From NCBI GenBank assembly GCA_039105265.1, contig JAPFFF010000013.1, positions 372,001-436,000 on the forward strand: DNA of 64,000 nucleotides, read 5' to 3'. Under the pieces are notes generated by a model. That model saw only the letters and a program-made list of their open reading frames with translations, was not told where the DNA came from and did no database searches. Below, piece after piece: positions 13,001-19,747 of the stretch. The stretch comes from Tritrichomonas musculus. Lineage: Eukaryota; Parabasalia; Tritrichomonadida; Tritrichomonadidae. Position 1 is the stretch's first letter. Each line of letters opens with the position of its first letter. The position numbers were made by a program, and so were the translations under genes.

Positions 13001-15664
13001 GAAATTGTGAAAGAATATAAAAATACCGAATATGGTCACGTTCGAATGGCAATGAAGAAAGATATTGAAAATTATAACAAAAAGAATGATAACGAATTTA
13101 ATTTCGAAGTCGAACGGAAAAAGTTTGAGAAGAAAGGGAAAGATTTATCATTACTTAATAATTATGTGAAAGCTGCTTTACAATATTCATATGATGAAAA
13201 TTTAGATGATCTCATAAGTGAATTCAATGCAAATATTGACGATGAAAAATTGAAATTAGATTCAGAAAAACTTCAAACATACACAAATGCTTATGAAATT
13301 GTTAAATATTGTAAATTAACTCCATTACAGAAAAGATATGAAACTGCTTTTGGCCAAAAAATAACTTTGGATCAAATGATGTATTACCCATATAAAATTC
13401 GTGATAAGGTTCAATGGAACATTCAAAACGAGAAAGATTTACAATTTGATATTGAGACAGCTTATCATGCAAATCTTGCAAGAATTGTTCATAAGGAATC
13501 TCTAGAATTTCAAGGAATACCAAGAAAAGAACAAGAAACATATGAAGAATATATTGATAATTTACGATATAATCCAGCTACTCAACAACATGATAAAATT
13601 TCAGAAGACGAATTGATTGGTGAATATCAAATAGCGTTTAAATCCTTTGAGAAAGAAAAAACTGACACAGAAAAGAAAATAATTGAAAACATCGATGCAA
13701 TAAATAAAAATTTGGAAGAAGGTTCAAAAGTGACAAAAGATGAGTTGAAAGGATTAACATATTCAGCAAAAGATTTGGATTATGTGAACGCAATTTTAGA
13801 CTTCAAACCATTATATGAAAATCATTTTGGAAAAACAAAAATAAATGTAAAAGATATTGTTAAAAAATTTGCACCAGATAAGAAAAATATCGATTGGGTA
13901 TATGTTTTAGAAAGTATTGCATTTATACCAATTTTAGATGATCATAATGCACTTCAAAAGAAGAAAGGAACAATGAAAACAGAAGATGTTGCATTTGTTC
14001 ATCAAAGTTATATCGAACCAGAAATAGCAAAAAGAACAGATAAAAAAGTGACAGTAGATGATATTCGAAATGCATATATCAAATATAAAGAAAAAGTCAA
14101 TACCGAAAAGAAAGAATTTTTCAAGAATCTATTAGAAGAATATCATAAACATATCGATGATAGTTCTGAAACATATGAAAAGCTAGCTGAGTTATATCCG
14201 TCATTGGATGATTTAGAAAGATATTTGAAATTGAATCGCTATATTGCAAAGACGAATAAATATTATCGAGATCTGAAAACAAATTATAAGAAAGAAAATA
14301 CTCTCTTAAAATATGATGATTATAAAGATAAACCATTGAATAATTTGGAACCAAGTATCATTCTTTTGCAACAAAAAGAGAATGAAGCAAAGAAACAATG
14401 GGATGATGAGAAAGCAAAAGATGATAAAGAGAAAGAACATAAAAAGAAAGTAGAAGAGAAATTAAAAGATTTGAATTCGTATCGTCGAAAAATAAATATG
14501 ACTGAAATTGGATTTGAAAGATTTAAGAATCAAGATACTGAAACTGCATTACATGAAATTCAAAATATGATAAATGAAGCTCAAGAAAAAGAAAGACAAC
14601 AAAATCAAAATAATGGTAATACAATTGGTGGTGCATTAAGAAATACAGGATTCACAAATCCATTCAATAAGCCCGCAACAACAACAAATACAACACCAAC
14701 AACCACAACAACAACAACACCAACACCAACAACCACAAATACAGATTTAACAATTAATGATGATTCAGAAAAGAAAGAAGAGAATGTTTGGGCTAAACGT
14801 TATGAAGGTGGAATTACAAGTTTAATTCAACAAAGTTCGAAAGGTAATGTATCAATACGCCAATTATTGTTAGAACAACAAAAGAAAAATAAATTAAACG
14901 GAAAAACATCAATAATGTCTCAATTTAATGAAAATCTTCCTCCTAAACCAGTTGTTCCATATCAAACAAATTCAAATATAAATAATTTATTTTCATCTAA
15001 AACAACAATGACAGAAGAGAAAGAAACACCAATAGAAAAGAAACCATTAGTAAGTCCAATATCTGAAAAACCAATGACAATGACAAAAATAGAACCAGGA
15101 AAGAAAATTAACTTATTACCAACAAAAGTTGACGAACCAGAAGTAATTCAAACAAAATCAATGACTCAAATTTTACCAAGAAGAGGTCGGAAAAATGCAC
15201 CATTACGATTTAAAGTATTGGCTCAAAAACAGAAACCAATTGAAACAAAAATTGAGGAAAAGATTGATGATGATGTTGAGGAAGTTAAACCAAAGAAACC
15301 AACAATTAATACAAAAACTAAAGGAAATAAGAATTTGAAGAAACAAAAATCAGAAAGAAGTAAACTTTTGAAAAAGAAGAAGAAAGAACCAAAAAATAAA
15401 TTTGATATTGATATTGATATTGAAGCGAAAACAAAACCAAAAATAATTGATGAAAAAAGTACAATCGACAAACTGGATCTATCAAAAACAAAACCCGTGA
15501 AACCTATTATTGAACCCGTGAAACCTATTATTGAACCCGTGAAACCTATTATTGAACCCGTGAAACCTATTATTGAACCTGTAAAACCTATTATCACATC
15601 TGAAACTCCAAGTGTTATTTCAAATAATCCTCAATTAATGAAGTTCATGAATTCAAAGCTTTAA
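4079..15664 (+). CDS. Giant 3,861-aa helical protein of unknown function
   Basis: One uninterrupted frame of 11.6 kb, about a quarter of the element. No known domain is recognised. The N-terminus is Gln/Pro-rich. Residues ~650-1500 are charged and coiled-coil-like. Residues ~1600-3300 contain many loosely related segments of 70-100 residues, each with a Trp or Tyr ladder (patterns like W..Y...F, A..Y, Y...FGK). This suggests a long array of degenerate helical repeats. A Thr/Pro linker lies near residues 3540-3560, and the tail has five PVKPIIE units and a Lys-rich stretch. It is followed closely by 15702, the ATPase and the capsid genes, so a structural virion or assembly role is plausible but not shown. 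The leader is T-rich and lacks the TCACTTTT type of initiator. Confidence 0.8.
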   Translation: MTENQQPEQNQQPEQLTDEQLLAKYQEAKQDLLNNKGGVISKYGGYIFPDEDSRQEFDWLYDACCKVSNEPPKLNTVINYYQKHPKEIENEWIDLIEYTRVVLDFTINSEVRNIYCPGFGIAEIDKEFQICKTNNKSLLDSLENFRKYRLDRLFKVFGIDDEEIKEWKSNYQSGGEYLGWTELEAAFWWSVCQRIYRFNGKYEIDYLVKILEIRDPLADIVSFRGISYHQEMVKFYLTMKDDILNINFNILTGLIQNQDLNTMVNYFRSKITRTSPAGNQIICPKELFDIRVWDYYQDAANNTIKDVFSKLKLLEEKFIELEALGWKNTYIVYTWTFYKLREQNIRYLEPDNAINTFIDLTNILPTLGTDDCLKLLYVPGIETTYNAIAKLTDTQITAFRIDTQKSKNYQRILEAQRIKKRAIYDLIREIYAVKNPNVQGQLTVDQVDQIYYTKFNERYKNNQDPSQINEHILDELQNEYKEISPEKAKLKIEEFQKQRLWSNEELWRFCVMFNYAKGIETSGDADILCDSLSQEYDLNYYAANEFLKDSLDQSNPIEMEKYIEACIVAMYVNLILIKEKNGYSRKLFWDGFYYNIPQLQETKEHEVNEAIQGLGPQNLTDEQQFTQKHNLTMKWYRKEYQRKKDEFKKFLTDHPGQQFETFAIFHDQYQEEMMKREKKQNEEDEAFAKEIQDSIEIPERKLEAIVQESNMEIENPERVKEIKKQSLLLEKDELLEEYKQKCLSFFEENSYGLPWIKISNWANLDNEISGIQKLIAEETIQTIDELQACMSEHSRNMIDNWIKVIGKFYLKFENNIQTTNETLDAELGKLTIVKQADNHYAKDDLEKILTLLNRSFQDIRLIVNEEFDSLYRMTGNTTNLDAESYYQKKIIQKLNNDFITRGEVPTKIEVIEQLQKGSGSKIEEVEFPRYLGLYQSAVNEILKPFNLSKNKLTEFYSLFVKDGSCQALFKADREKQWENKLNETSEIVKNYRDRYEQSLSNRKNMIKDLIQIEQETSKYRPNSNYNQAVRKSELEALYINGDQITKDLDEDLSHRLNFAIQENDIEQKENKKKKVLSMLNSHGLQVDDDTLERYTAMYNDKEGKRAVEQDITNAKTTLTNKLKSDVQSKITENLIKINQIAEKVPGVSSVDENTILQNVTNKILSNPNQINTIIDEEEEKWKEKLEQALKQENDYMSAKIVEILRQSKRKFDQNDVIQIRSQFIKQNDIPTKEAQFEEWQRSWIASKQDIDKKMGEIITIIAQRANLEGQPFDQQKEENEIFIKDIESETEQSKALEKLQNRLNNEKSLLKSVQDKKKLENLKVQVQHAYGSEFTDNFWNGILVDQKIENKEEYIKELIKNKNTEKGKEDENLKNAINESFTTLFPDWDINQYRFDHLVQYLVLYTPNVETKADLLKYMNDHKEDFFRGGIVMKRWNKYSYNNKKIGFQSLIDYRYNLDEIFNMLKRYQAEIQIFEYSPIKIIELKNVSPPLKSDGQPDYNQIITNYQNIVQQYQNLERQKKNDQAFYQEFNERTKKIHDKEQKDDLFKEVVGHCNNSGDIQQYLNARTYYISMGHDMDKYFDRLEFEKVYKSYEGKENMNLKMDVIIGNTKAEDIPQINMLEQELHNLYPTRFTDKRFRDVKMTYFPQNGSAYKFYLESELAYDKYKKYHEKQSHFPTFMDYFQNQTNGDLSTHGQYFQDEVADIEETERVLSLNDNINNKIRELNEFLPNDDQYSIKRIAAAWRNKNVVQVGESLQNMINNQINGRDTNANLDQALMIWKQHFPEDLKSPSDWRMEWEGNYNAINAINKLGALYEFYYKTHPWEGVNLKKFVREKAKDSITEAQKILQDYYDKNYHNYSVTWDQSSVFHDYLEKYSKAFGRNYVEAWGHLYGKFNGDLNECIDFFESYEKVKKINEKFPKKGNKLYNDVIQYFNEYMKMTDPTVKSAYRKNWQEKYDSYKKTSKTWSTDSNYKKARELLAKIKPQYVSYITQPDLTWTNEEMYANYLIPIVSTYYKQLNNGKDYSMTGQEKDSTLFDQILAKVEEKEQDEETWGKSDVEATFESYKSTNQIDSTLTYKQLKDKYKTPEKARIAIEIDKYRKLIKNRFSIFDEDLPGDTRFTGYHETALDSEERLAWCRKFYSQITQNYAQSWNSPAFNEIWHKYRYYHNDDEQTSSIEKTAALYNFDYNKGKTDLNYKYHLDLYNDTFKKKYTVKTKKDKYISLTSDKAGELTDEQKEQVIDIIQTAVRGYNQYRSDEFQNALLTLNRHADREWTIHDIVLEYEDNYQGALFFCQCQTLKYKLIALLPDKVTEINAIPNSTDGKTKLEKMLREAEKDERSFFSVTFQDLLRHYNHITQEVHDVDSIRDKLGKNFKDCTNRMKIELIKYELETVYEYPKVKLNAINGDNWEQILDKLERLQNELNLKINKFGGDTVVTRYWNEYARTGNAFSDITELLKYKEYDIDEAKYEFLSKIWEKWSGQKDDLKGTTLKEKIKNLQILCDAYFDKYNRFRSDPVLIQLINDHSNKVTWETLINKFQTETNVEKAVFDARAYVANEMNRDQYAVMLRDLGETDNDYLKIEDPQQLFKYLEDKIQRYHENRTKWTTLDADRQIWNSNHKEDKLPEWQNAYKKWKGDWDNAYEALRANALSVWYKNEFGKDYVSDKTNKEKVITLTDLKNRYDSHYKGVGKWRRYWKDYDKRFEKKTTFEEIVNLFQDDVDAAEDYFLYHIMRSKYKNQFGKEFDDLKNPTREDIKDLEIEVKRLDKAKNKAANDQKLRDLFEEYQRKYPESDTAVVSTIRSMLNQHNMNVEETKYYLELKNIIKDFETKYNYVISDHDLMEGEYGSTKEAQIKKLKVEYQRFENEYDKLQNFPKIKEYLEIYNDDLGEGKSLLDLFNKEENDHNAYKTYYEILITVHNKKNPNKAKDINQKPQSYSRACDDLKLEVENILEAIRKFGGNKQWSKLTNAEKDEIVKEYKNTEYGHVRMAMKKDIENYNKKNDNEFNFEVERKKFEKKGKDLSLLNNYVKAALQYSYDENLDDLISEFNANIDDEKLKLDSEKLQTYTNAYEIVKYCKLTPLQKRYETAFGQKITLDQMMYYPYKIRDKVQWNIQNEKDLQFDIETAYHANLARIVHKESLEFQGIPRKEQETYEEYIDNLRYNPATQQHDKISEDELIGEYQIAFKSFEKEKTDTEKKIIENIDAINKNLEEGSKVTKDELKGLTYSAKDLDYVNAILDFKPLYENHFGKTKINVKDIVKKFAPDKKNIDWVYVLESIAFIPILDDHNALQKKKGTMKTEDVAFVHQSYIEPEIAKRTDKKVTVDDIRNAYIKYKEKVNTEKKEFFKNLLEEYHKHIDDSSETYEKLAELYPSLDDLERYLKLNRYIAKTNKYYRDLKTNYKKENTLLKYDDYKDKPLNNLEPSIILLQQKENEAKKQWDDEKAKDDKEKEHKKKVEEKLKDLNSYRRKINMTEIGFERFKNQDTETALHEIQNMINEAQEKERQQNQNNGNTIGGALRNTGFTNPFNKPATTTNTTPTTTTTTTPTPTTTNTDLTINDDSEKKEENVWAKRYEGGITSLIQQSSKGNVSIRQLLLEQQKKNKLNGKTSIMSQFNENLPPKPVVPYQTNSNINNLFSSKTTMTEEKETPIEKKPLVSPISEKPMTMTKIEPGKKINLLPTKVDEPEVIQTKSMTQILPRRGRKNAPLRFKVLAQKQKPIETKIEEKIDDDVEEVKPKKPTINTKTKGNKNLKKQKSERSKLLKKKKKEPKNKFDIDIDIEAKTKPKIIDEKSTIDKLDLSKTKPVKPIIEPVKPIIEPVKPIIEPVKPIIEPVKPIITSETPSVISNNPQLMKFMNSKL
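15494..15598 (+). repeat. Five tandem 21-base repeats in the giant gene
   Basis: The unit CCCGTGAAACCTATTATTGA(A) occurs five times in frame and encodes (E)PVKPII each time. The first four are nearly identical and the last has drifted. Recent in-frame expansion of a proline-rich tail is likely. Confidence 0.9.
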
Positions 15665-15701
15665 ATTTATCTTCTTTGATTTTTATTTTTATTCAAAAAT
15701 C

Positions 15702-16178
15702 ATGAGTAACGCAGAGATAACAGAATTAAGAAAGTTGTTACAGGAATTCAAGAAACCAGAAAAGAAACCAAGAAAATTATCAGCATTAAATAAATTTAAG
15801 AAATATGTTATGGGAAGAGTTACTGAAAAAGCAATGGCTGAAACAAATTATGTTGATTTAATTCCAGTTGACAAAATGAGATTATTATGTAAAGCTTATC
15901 CAATTGTATGGGATCAATTAGTTTTACAACCACTTTATCAAGAATATGGTTTAACAACAGAAGAAGAACAAAGAAGATATCGTGGAAATAAAACAACTCA
16001 AGAAGATTATCATAAAATTGTTGACGGTTTAATTGAAAAATTGAAAACTGGACCAAAAGACGATAGACAACATTTTGAAGAAGATATTGAACAATTATTA
16101 GTAGCTGCAATTCAACAAGCATCAAGTGAATTTGATGAGGATGAAGATGAAGCAGATGAAGAAACAACTGAAGAGTAA
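15702..16178 (+). CDS. Unknown 158-aa protein with acidic tail
   Basis: No family recognised. The N-terminal 30 residues are rich in Lys (KKPEKKPRKLSALNKFKKY), the middle is helical, and the C-terminus is strongly acidic (DEDEDEADEETTEE). It lies 37 bases after the giant gene and 54 bases before the ATPase, on the same strand. The leader TTTTTATTTTTATTCAAAAATC closely resembles that of the giant gene. Basic-plus-acidic layout and position fit a scaffold or virion protein, but this is inference only. Confidence 0.7.
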   Translation: MSNAEITELRKLLQEFKKPEKKPRKLSALNKFKKYVMGRVTEKAMAETNYVDLIPVDKMRLLCKAYPIVWDQLVLQPLYQEYGLTTEEEQRRYRGNKTTQEDYHKIVDGLIEKLKTGPKDDRQHFEEDIEQLLVAAIQQASSEFDEDEDEADEETTEE

Positions 16179-16232
16179 AAAAAATTTTGCTAACTTTTTT
16201 TTTACATAATTTAGTTGGAATTTAAAAAATAA

Positions 16233-17096
16233 ATGAGTGACAGTGATTATTTTAGTGATAGTGAAGAAGAAGAAGTTAACTTTGAGAAAGAAAACATTCG
16301 ATCAAAAATAAAAGCAAGATTAAAATCAAATTTGAGTCCAAAGAATGATTCTTTAATTGCTCCAATTCATGAAGATATCGTTGCTAAATATAATTCTGTT
16401 AATGTTATTGTAGGTAAACAAAGTATGGGAAAAACAGTTACAGCATTAGAAGAAATAATCAAAATTTCAATACTTAATACTCATCATTTATTAGTTTATG
16501 TTACAAAAGATGGTGAAGAGAATGATAAAAGTTGGTTATCATTGAAACCATTATTACAAATGCCAACAGTTGTAGTTAGTGAAAAAGATGCTGAAAAATG
16601 TATTGATGAATTATTAGCAGCAAAAAGTTTATATTACAAAATTCGAAGAGAAAGAACCAAAAATAAAATTGCACAAGATCAATTAGATGACTTATTTAAT
16701 GTTTTGTTTGTTGAAGATTTTGATCGAGAATATTTACATTCAATTGTATTATTTGATGATATTTCAAATTCAAAATTATTCTCGTCAGAAGAATCATTTT
16801 TTAGTCAATTATTACGTAGATGTCGTCATACAAATATGTCTTATTTCTTATTAGTTCAAGGTTGGAAAGGGTTAAAACCACATATTAAAAATGAAATAAG
16901 TACTTTATATTTATTGCCTGGTTTTAATAAACAACAATTACGTTACATTTATTCTCAAGCAGCAAGTAATTTAGATTTTGAAGACTTTTTTGATGCATTT
17001 CAACAATTAAATGAAATGAAACATGAACATCCAGATGAACATCCAATGATTGTTATTCAATGTTCTTCAGGTGGTGATACATATATTAGGTCTTAG
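16233..17096 (+). CDS. FtsK/HerA-type genome-packaging ATPase (A32-like)
   Basis: A 287-residue P-loop ATPase. Walker A is VGKQSMGKT at about residues 60-68, Walker B is IVLFDDIS at 171-178, and a Gln follows a strand in FLLVQGW near 207-213, as in the FtsK/HerA packaging ATPases of Polintons, virophages and poxviruses (A32). These drive DNA into preformed capsids. The acidic N-terminus (SDSEEEEVNFEKE) precedes the core. It sits just upstream of the capsid module, the usual neighbourhood in Polintons. The stop is TAG and overlaps the 3' end of the converging gene at 17086. Confidence 0.88.
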   Translation: MSDSDYFSDSEEEEVNFEKENIRSKIKARLKSNLSPKNDSLIAPIHEDIVAKYNSVNVIVGKQSMGKTVTALEEIIKISILNTHHLLVYVTKDGEENDKSWLSLKPLLQMPTVVVSEKDAEKCIDELLAAKSLYYKIRRERTKNKIAQDQLDDLFNVLFVEDFDREYLHSIVLFDDISNSKLFSSEESFFSQLLRRCRHTNMSYFLLVQGWKGLKPHIKNEISTLYLLPGFNKQQLRYIYSQAASNLDFEDFFDAFQQLNEMKHEHPDEHPMIVIQCSSGGDTYIRS

Positions 17097-17388
17097 AGTT
17101 AATAAAATTTATAACATCATTCAAAGTAATTTTAATTTTTGCAATATCATCTTTGATCTTCATAATTTCTGAATCGTCTTTTTCTTCGTCTTCATTAACC
17201 TTCTTTAACATTAATTCACCTTTGATTTTGGTTATACGATAACCTTGAATATGATACTTTTTGTTTAGTTTATGTGTTGTTTCTGAATCTAGTTGTTCTT
17301 TGTTCTTAGAATAGAATAAATTAAATTCATCAATTGTTTTAAACTCTTTTAAATAATTTTGAATAGGTTCAATAATTTTCAATTCCAT
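17086..17388 (-). CDS. Small conserved 100-aa protein of the capsid module
   Basis: Function unknown. It begins MELKIIEPIQNYLKEFKTIDE and has FNLFYSKNKEQLD near residue 30. The remnant at 50521-50629 carries the clearly related IKVIEPISKHTKEFDTVDEF and NLYYNKNKEEMD, in the same place relative to the MAFGS and capsid genes. Conservation between two divergent Polintons supports a real gene. The C-terminal third is charged and probably coiled. It converges with the ATPase gene, the two ends overlapping by 11 bases. Confidence 0.75.
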   Translation of the reverse strand: MELKIIEPIQNYLKEFKTIDEFNLFYSKNKEQLDSETTHKLNKKYHIQGYRITKIKGELMLKKVNEDEEKDDSEIMKIKDDIAKIKITLNDVINFINSKT

Positions 17389-17439
17389 TTTAAAAAAAAT
17401 AAAATTTGTTTAAACATTTTTGAAACTATTTAAAACAAT

Positions 17440-17571
17440 ATGCTGATTGAAATTCTCTTAGGAACGCTTGTTTTAATTGAATTAGTGAACACATTATTAA
17501 GAGTGATAAAACTTTTCCCTCCTGATGATCCACCAATAGATGATGAAATTAGACGAAGAATGTACTCATAA
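17440..17571 (+). CDS. 43-aa single-pass membrane peptide
   Basis: A short frame with an ATG at 17440 and TAA at 17569. It encodes a hydrophobic segment (LIEILLGTLVLIELVNTLL) followed by a basic residue, a PPDDPP turn and a charged tail ending RRRMYS. The layout is that of a small transmembrane protein. It fills the gap between two minus-strand genes almost exactly. No counterpart is seen in the second Polinton, where that gap is only ~40 bases. Confidence 0.5.
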   Translation: MLIEILLGTLVLIELVNTLLRVIKLFPPDDPPIDDEIRRRMYS

Positions 17572-17574
17572 AAT

Positions 17575-17856
17575 TTAACTAGGTCCATAATTATTATTAT
17601 CATAAGCAGGTTGTAAGAATTTTTCTTTCCCAGTTTCTAACCAAGGTTGAACTTTATCATTAACTGTTCGAATACCTCTTCCAATACCACTTGCAATATT
17701 ACCAATTGTTCCACCTACTGTTTCTCCAACTTTTTCTAAGACTGGCGCAACTTTATCTGCAGCAAATTGCAAACCTTTTTGAACTATCGGAACTGCTTTT
17801 TGTGCAAAATTTTTAACTTTCTCTCCTATTTTTTTAATCCAAGAACCAAAAGCCAT
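17575..17856 (-). CDS. MAFGS-family minor virion protein candidate, 93 aa
   Basis: Starts MAFGSWIKKIGEKVKNFAQK, an amphipathic, basic, potentially membrane-active helix, then a Val/Gly/Ala-rich middle (VGETVGGTIGNIASGIGRGI) and a short polar tail. The protein at 50671-51003 has the same layout and start. The pattern recalls small membrane-lytic or internal capsid proteins such as adenovirus protein VI, but no homology is claimed. It is divergent from the first major capsid gene, 69 bases away, which supports a virion role. Confidence 0.7.
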   Translation of the reverse strand: MAFGSWIKKIGEKVKNFAQKAVPIVQKGLQFAADKVAPVLEKVGETVGGTIGNIASGIGRGIRTVNDKVQPWLETGKEKFLQPAYDNNNYGPS

Positions 17857-17925
17857 TGTATAGAATTGTTTTTCATTTTAAAAAAAATTGGCTTTTCGAA
17901 TTTTTTAAATTCTTCATAAAAACAG

Positions 17926-19716
17926 ATGACTTATCAAAACGCACAATTTAAGAATTCAGGAAATGATGAAGGTGACATATTAAACTTTTTCAATAATCAT
18001 TTGAGGACATTAGTACAAAAGAATGGAGGAGATAATACTTTTTCAATTGTTGAGGAATTATGTCATGACAAAGATGAACCTATTCCAATTGGTACAAAAA
18101 CAAAAATCAGATTAACTCATTCAGGTCATACAATCTCCCAAATAGAAAAAGGTTTCATAAAATTAGATTTAGACATGAAACTAAAATTAAATACAGCTTA
18201 TGCTGAGGCAACGACATTAGATCCTTGTAAACATCTTAATTATATCTTTATTGGTTTCAAAAATGCAGCTGAAATAATATCTGAATTACAATTTTGGGTT
18301 GATGGTAAATTAATCAGTGGTTATCATCAAAGTGAAATGATTAAAGAAACTTTTGCATATAATTCAATTCGACCAAAAGATTCCAAAAATAACGCAGCTC
18401 ATGCTCATTCATTATGGGAAAGCGTATGTTGCATGAGTCCAAATGTTGCCGGTGTTTATGTTCCTCTCATTGCATTCCAGCCGAATACCACAGTTCCTGT
18501 TCATATGGAATTGAATATACCATTCACTGATTTGTTAGCTTTACAAGCTTGGAGATTGTATCCAAATCGTATTTTAGGTGAAGTTGAAATAGAAGTCAAA
18601 TTTTCTCTTGATGCTCTTGTTTGGTGTCAAATTCAACCTAAAAATGTTGGTGAAATCAAAAGATTTTGGGACTTACCGGTTAATGGACAAAAACAATATT
18701 CTGCTCCGAATTTACCTCTATTGAATCGATTTTCTCAATATAAGGATGAGATAATAACCGTTGGAGAATGTAAGAAAGAGGATAATGGTTCACTGGGTGA
18801 TAGTTATCTCACTGGAAACGGCGATTATTATTTAGGAATCTGTGATCTCTACAAAAAGAATAATTCATTTGATTCAATTGTTTGGAAAATGTCCAAAAAT
18901 TCCCTGAAGATCGCGAATGATGACGTTCACATTGTCAAATGTCGATCGAATTGTAGTGGATTTGGAGTCAAACCTGATGTAATTGAATCATTAATGACAA
19001 CATTACAAGAACCAATCATCATTCCTTCACAAGAATTAACTAAATATCAATTTGATATGAGGGTAACGGGAGGACGGATTGATATTTCAAAATCTGTTCC
19101 ATTAAAGAATGCAACAAATATAACAATGATGTTTCCAGCAAAAACTACTCATTGTACTGTTTATCAAAATGTTATGTTAGAGCAATGTTGGTTATCAGTC
19201 AATAAAAAGAAATATCCAGAAACTTATTTTGATAATACTTGGGATGGAAGATTTGTTCAATATCAATTAATGGCAAATGAATTAGATGGAAATATTGAAC
19301 CAACAGATGAATTTGTTGAATCAATCTCAAAACCAATCAATAATGTTTATCCAAAACATATGACGGTACCCGGAGAGCCAAACGAAAAAGAGAGATTTTT
19401 ATTATGTCCTTTTGATAATACAAGTTTTGGAATCAATTTTCAATTAGAACGTGGAAATTCTGGTTATGTATTTGATGGTGTTGATTCTGGAAATCAAGCA
19501 GTATCAATTGAATTTAAAGGAAATCTCTTAAACAGTGATACAAATAATGCATATCTTTATCCAGATGTATCTTTGACTGGAAGGCTAATTGCAGTCCAAA
19601 GTGATAAACAAGAACCAATTCCAGAAATGTGGATTTGTTCGGATACTTATTGGACTTGGTCAATTCAAGATGGAGTTCAATATTACCCACGAGGAAGACC
19701 AACTGGTTATGACTAA
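17926..19716 (+). CDS. Major capsid protein candidate, copy 1 (596 aa)
   Basis: Called as the double jelly-roll major capsid protein from size (about 600 aa), position just after the ATPase, beta-rich composition and conservation. It shares with the next gene and with the copy at 51074 the start MTYQNAQF, then GNDEGDILNFF, HTISQIEK, LALQAWRLYPN, FGINFQLERGNSGYVFDG and the tail WICSDTYWTW. Such proteins form the pseudo-hexameric capsomers of Polinton and virophage particles. The fold itself cannot be proved by eye. The leader is T-rich, without the M3/Inr module. Confidence 0.75.
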   Translation: MTYQNAQFKNSGNDEGDILNFFNNHLRTLVQKNGGDNTFSIVEELCHDKDEPIPIGTKTKIRLTHSGHTISQIEKGFIKLDLDMKLKLNTAYAEATTLDPCKHLNYIFIGFKNAAEIISELQFWVDGKLISGYHQSEMIKETFAYNSIRPKDSKNNAAHAHSLWESVCCMSPNVAGVYVPLIAFQPNTTVPVHMELNIPFTDLLALQAWRLYPNRILGEVEIEVKFSLDALVWCQIQPKNVGEIKRFWDLPVNGQKQYSAPNLPLLNRFSQYKDEIITVGECKKEDNGSLGDSYLTGNGDYYLGICDLYKKNNSFDSIVWKMSKNSLKIANDDVHIVKCRSNCSGFGVKPDVIESLMTTLQEPIIIPSQELTKYQFDMRVTGGRIDISKSVPLKNATNITMMFPAKTTHCTVYQNVMLEQCWLSVNKKKYPETYFDNTWDGRFVQYQLMANELDGNIEPTDEFVESISKPINNVYPKHMTVPGEPNEKERFLLCPFDNTSFGINFQLERGNSGYVFDGVDSGNQAVSIEFKGNLLNSDTNNAYLYPDVSLTGRLIAVQSDKQEPIPEMWICSDTYWTWSIQDGVQYYPRGRPTGYD

Positions 19717-19747
19717 GATAAGATCTAAATTTTTTTTGCAAGATCAA

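Noticed and set aside
9915-14354. Several antisense frames inside the giant 4079 gene
   Set aside because: They are shadows of a highly biased coding frame, rich in Leu/Ser/Phe, without leaders or conserved motifs.
15702-16178. Gene as the missing maturation protease
   Set aside because: It has a single Cys and no His-Asp-Cys arrangement of the adenain/Ulp1 type.
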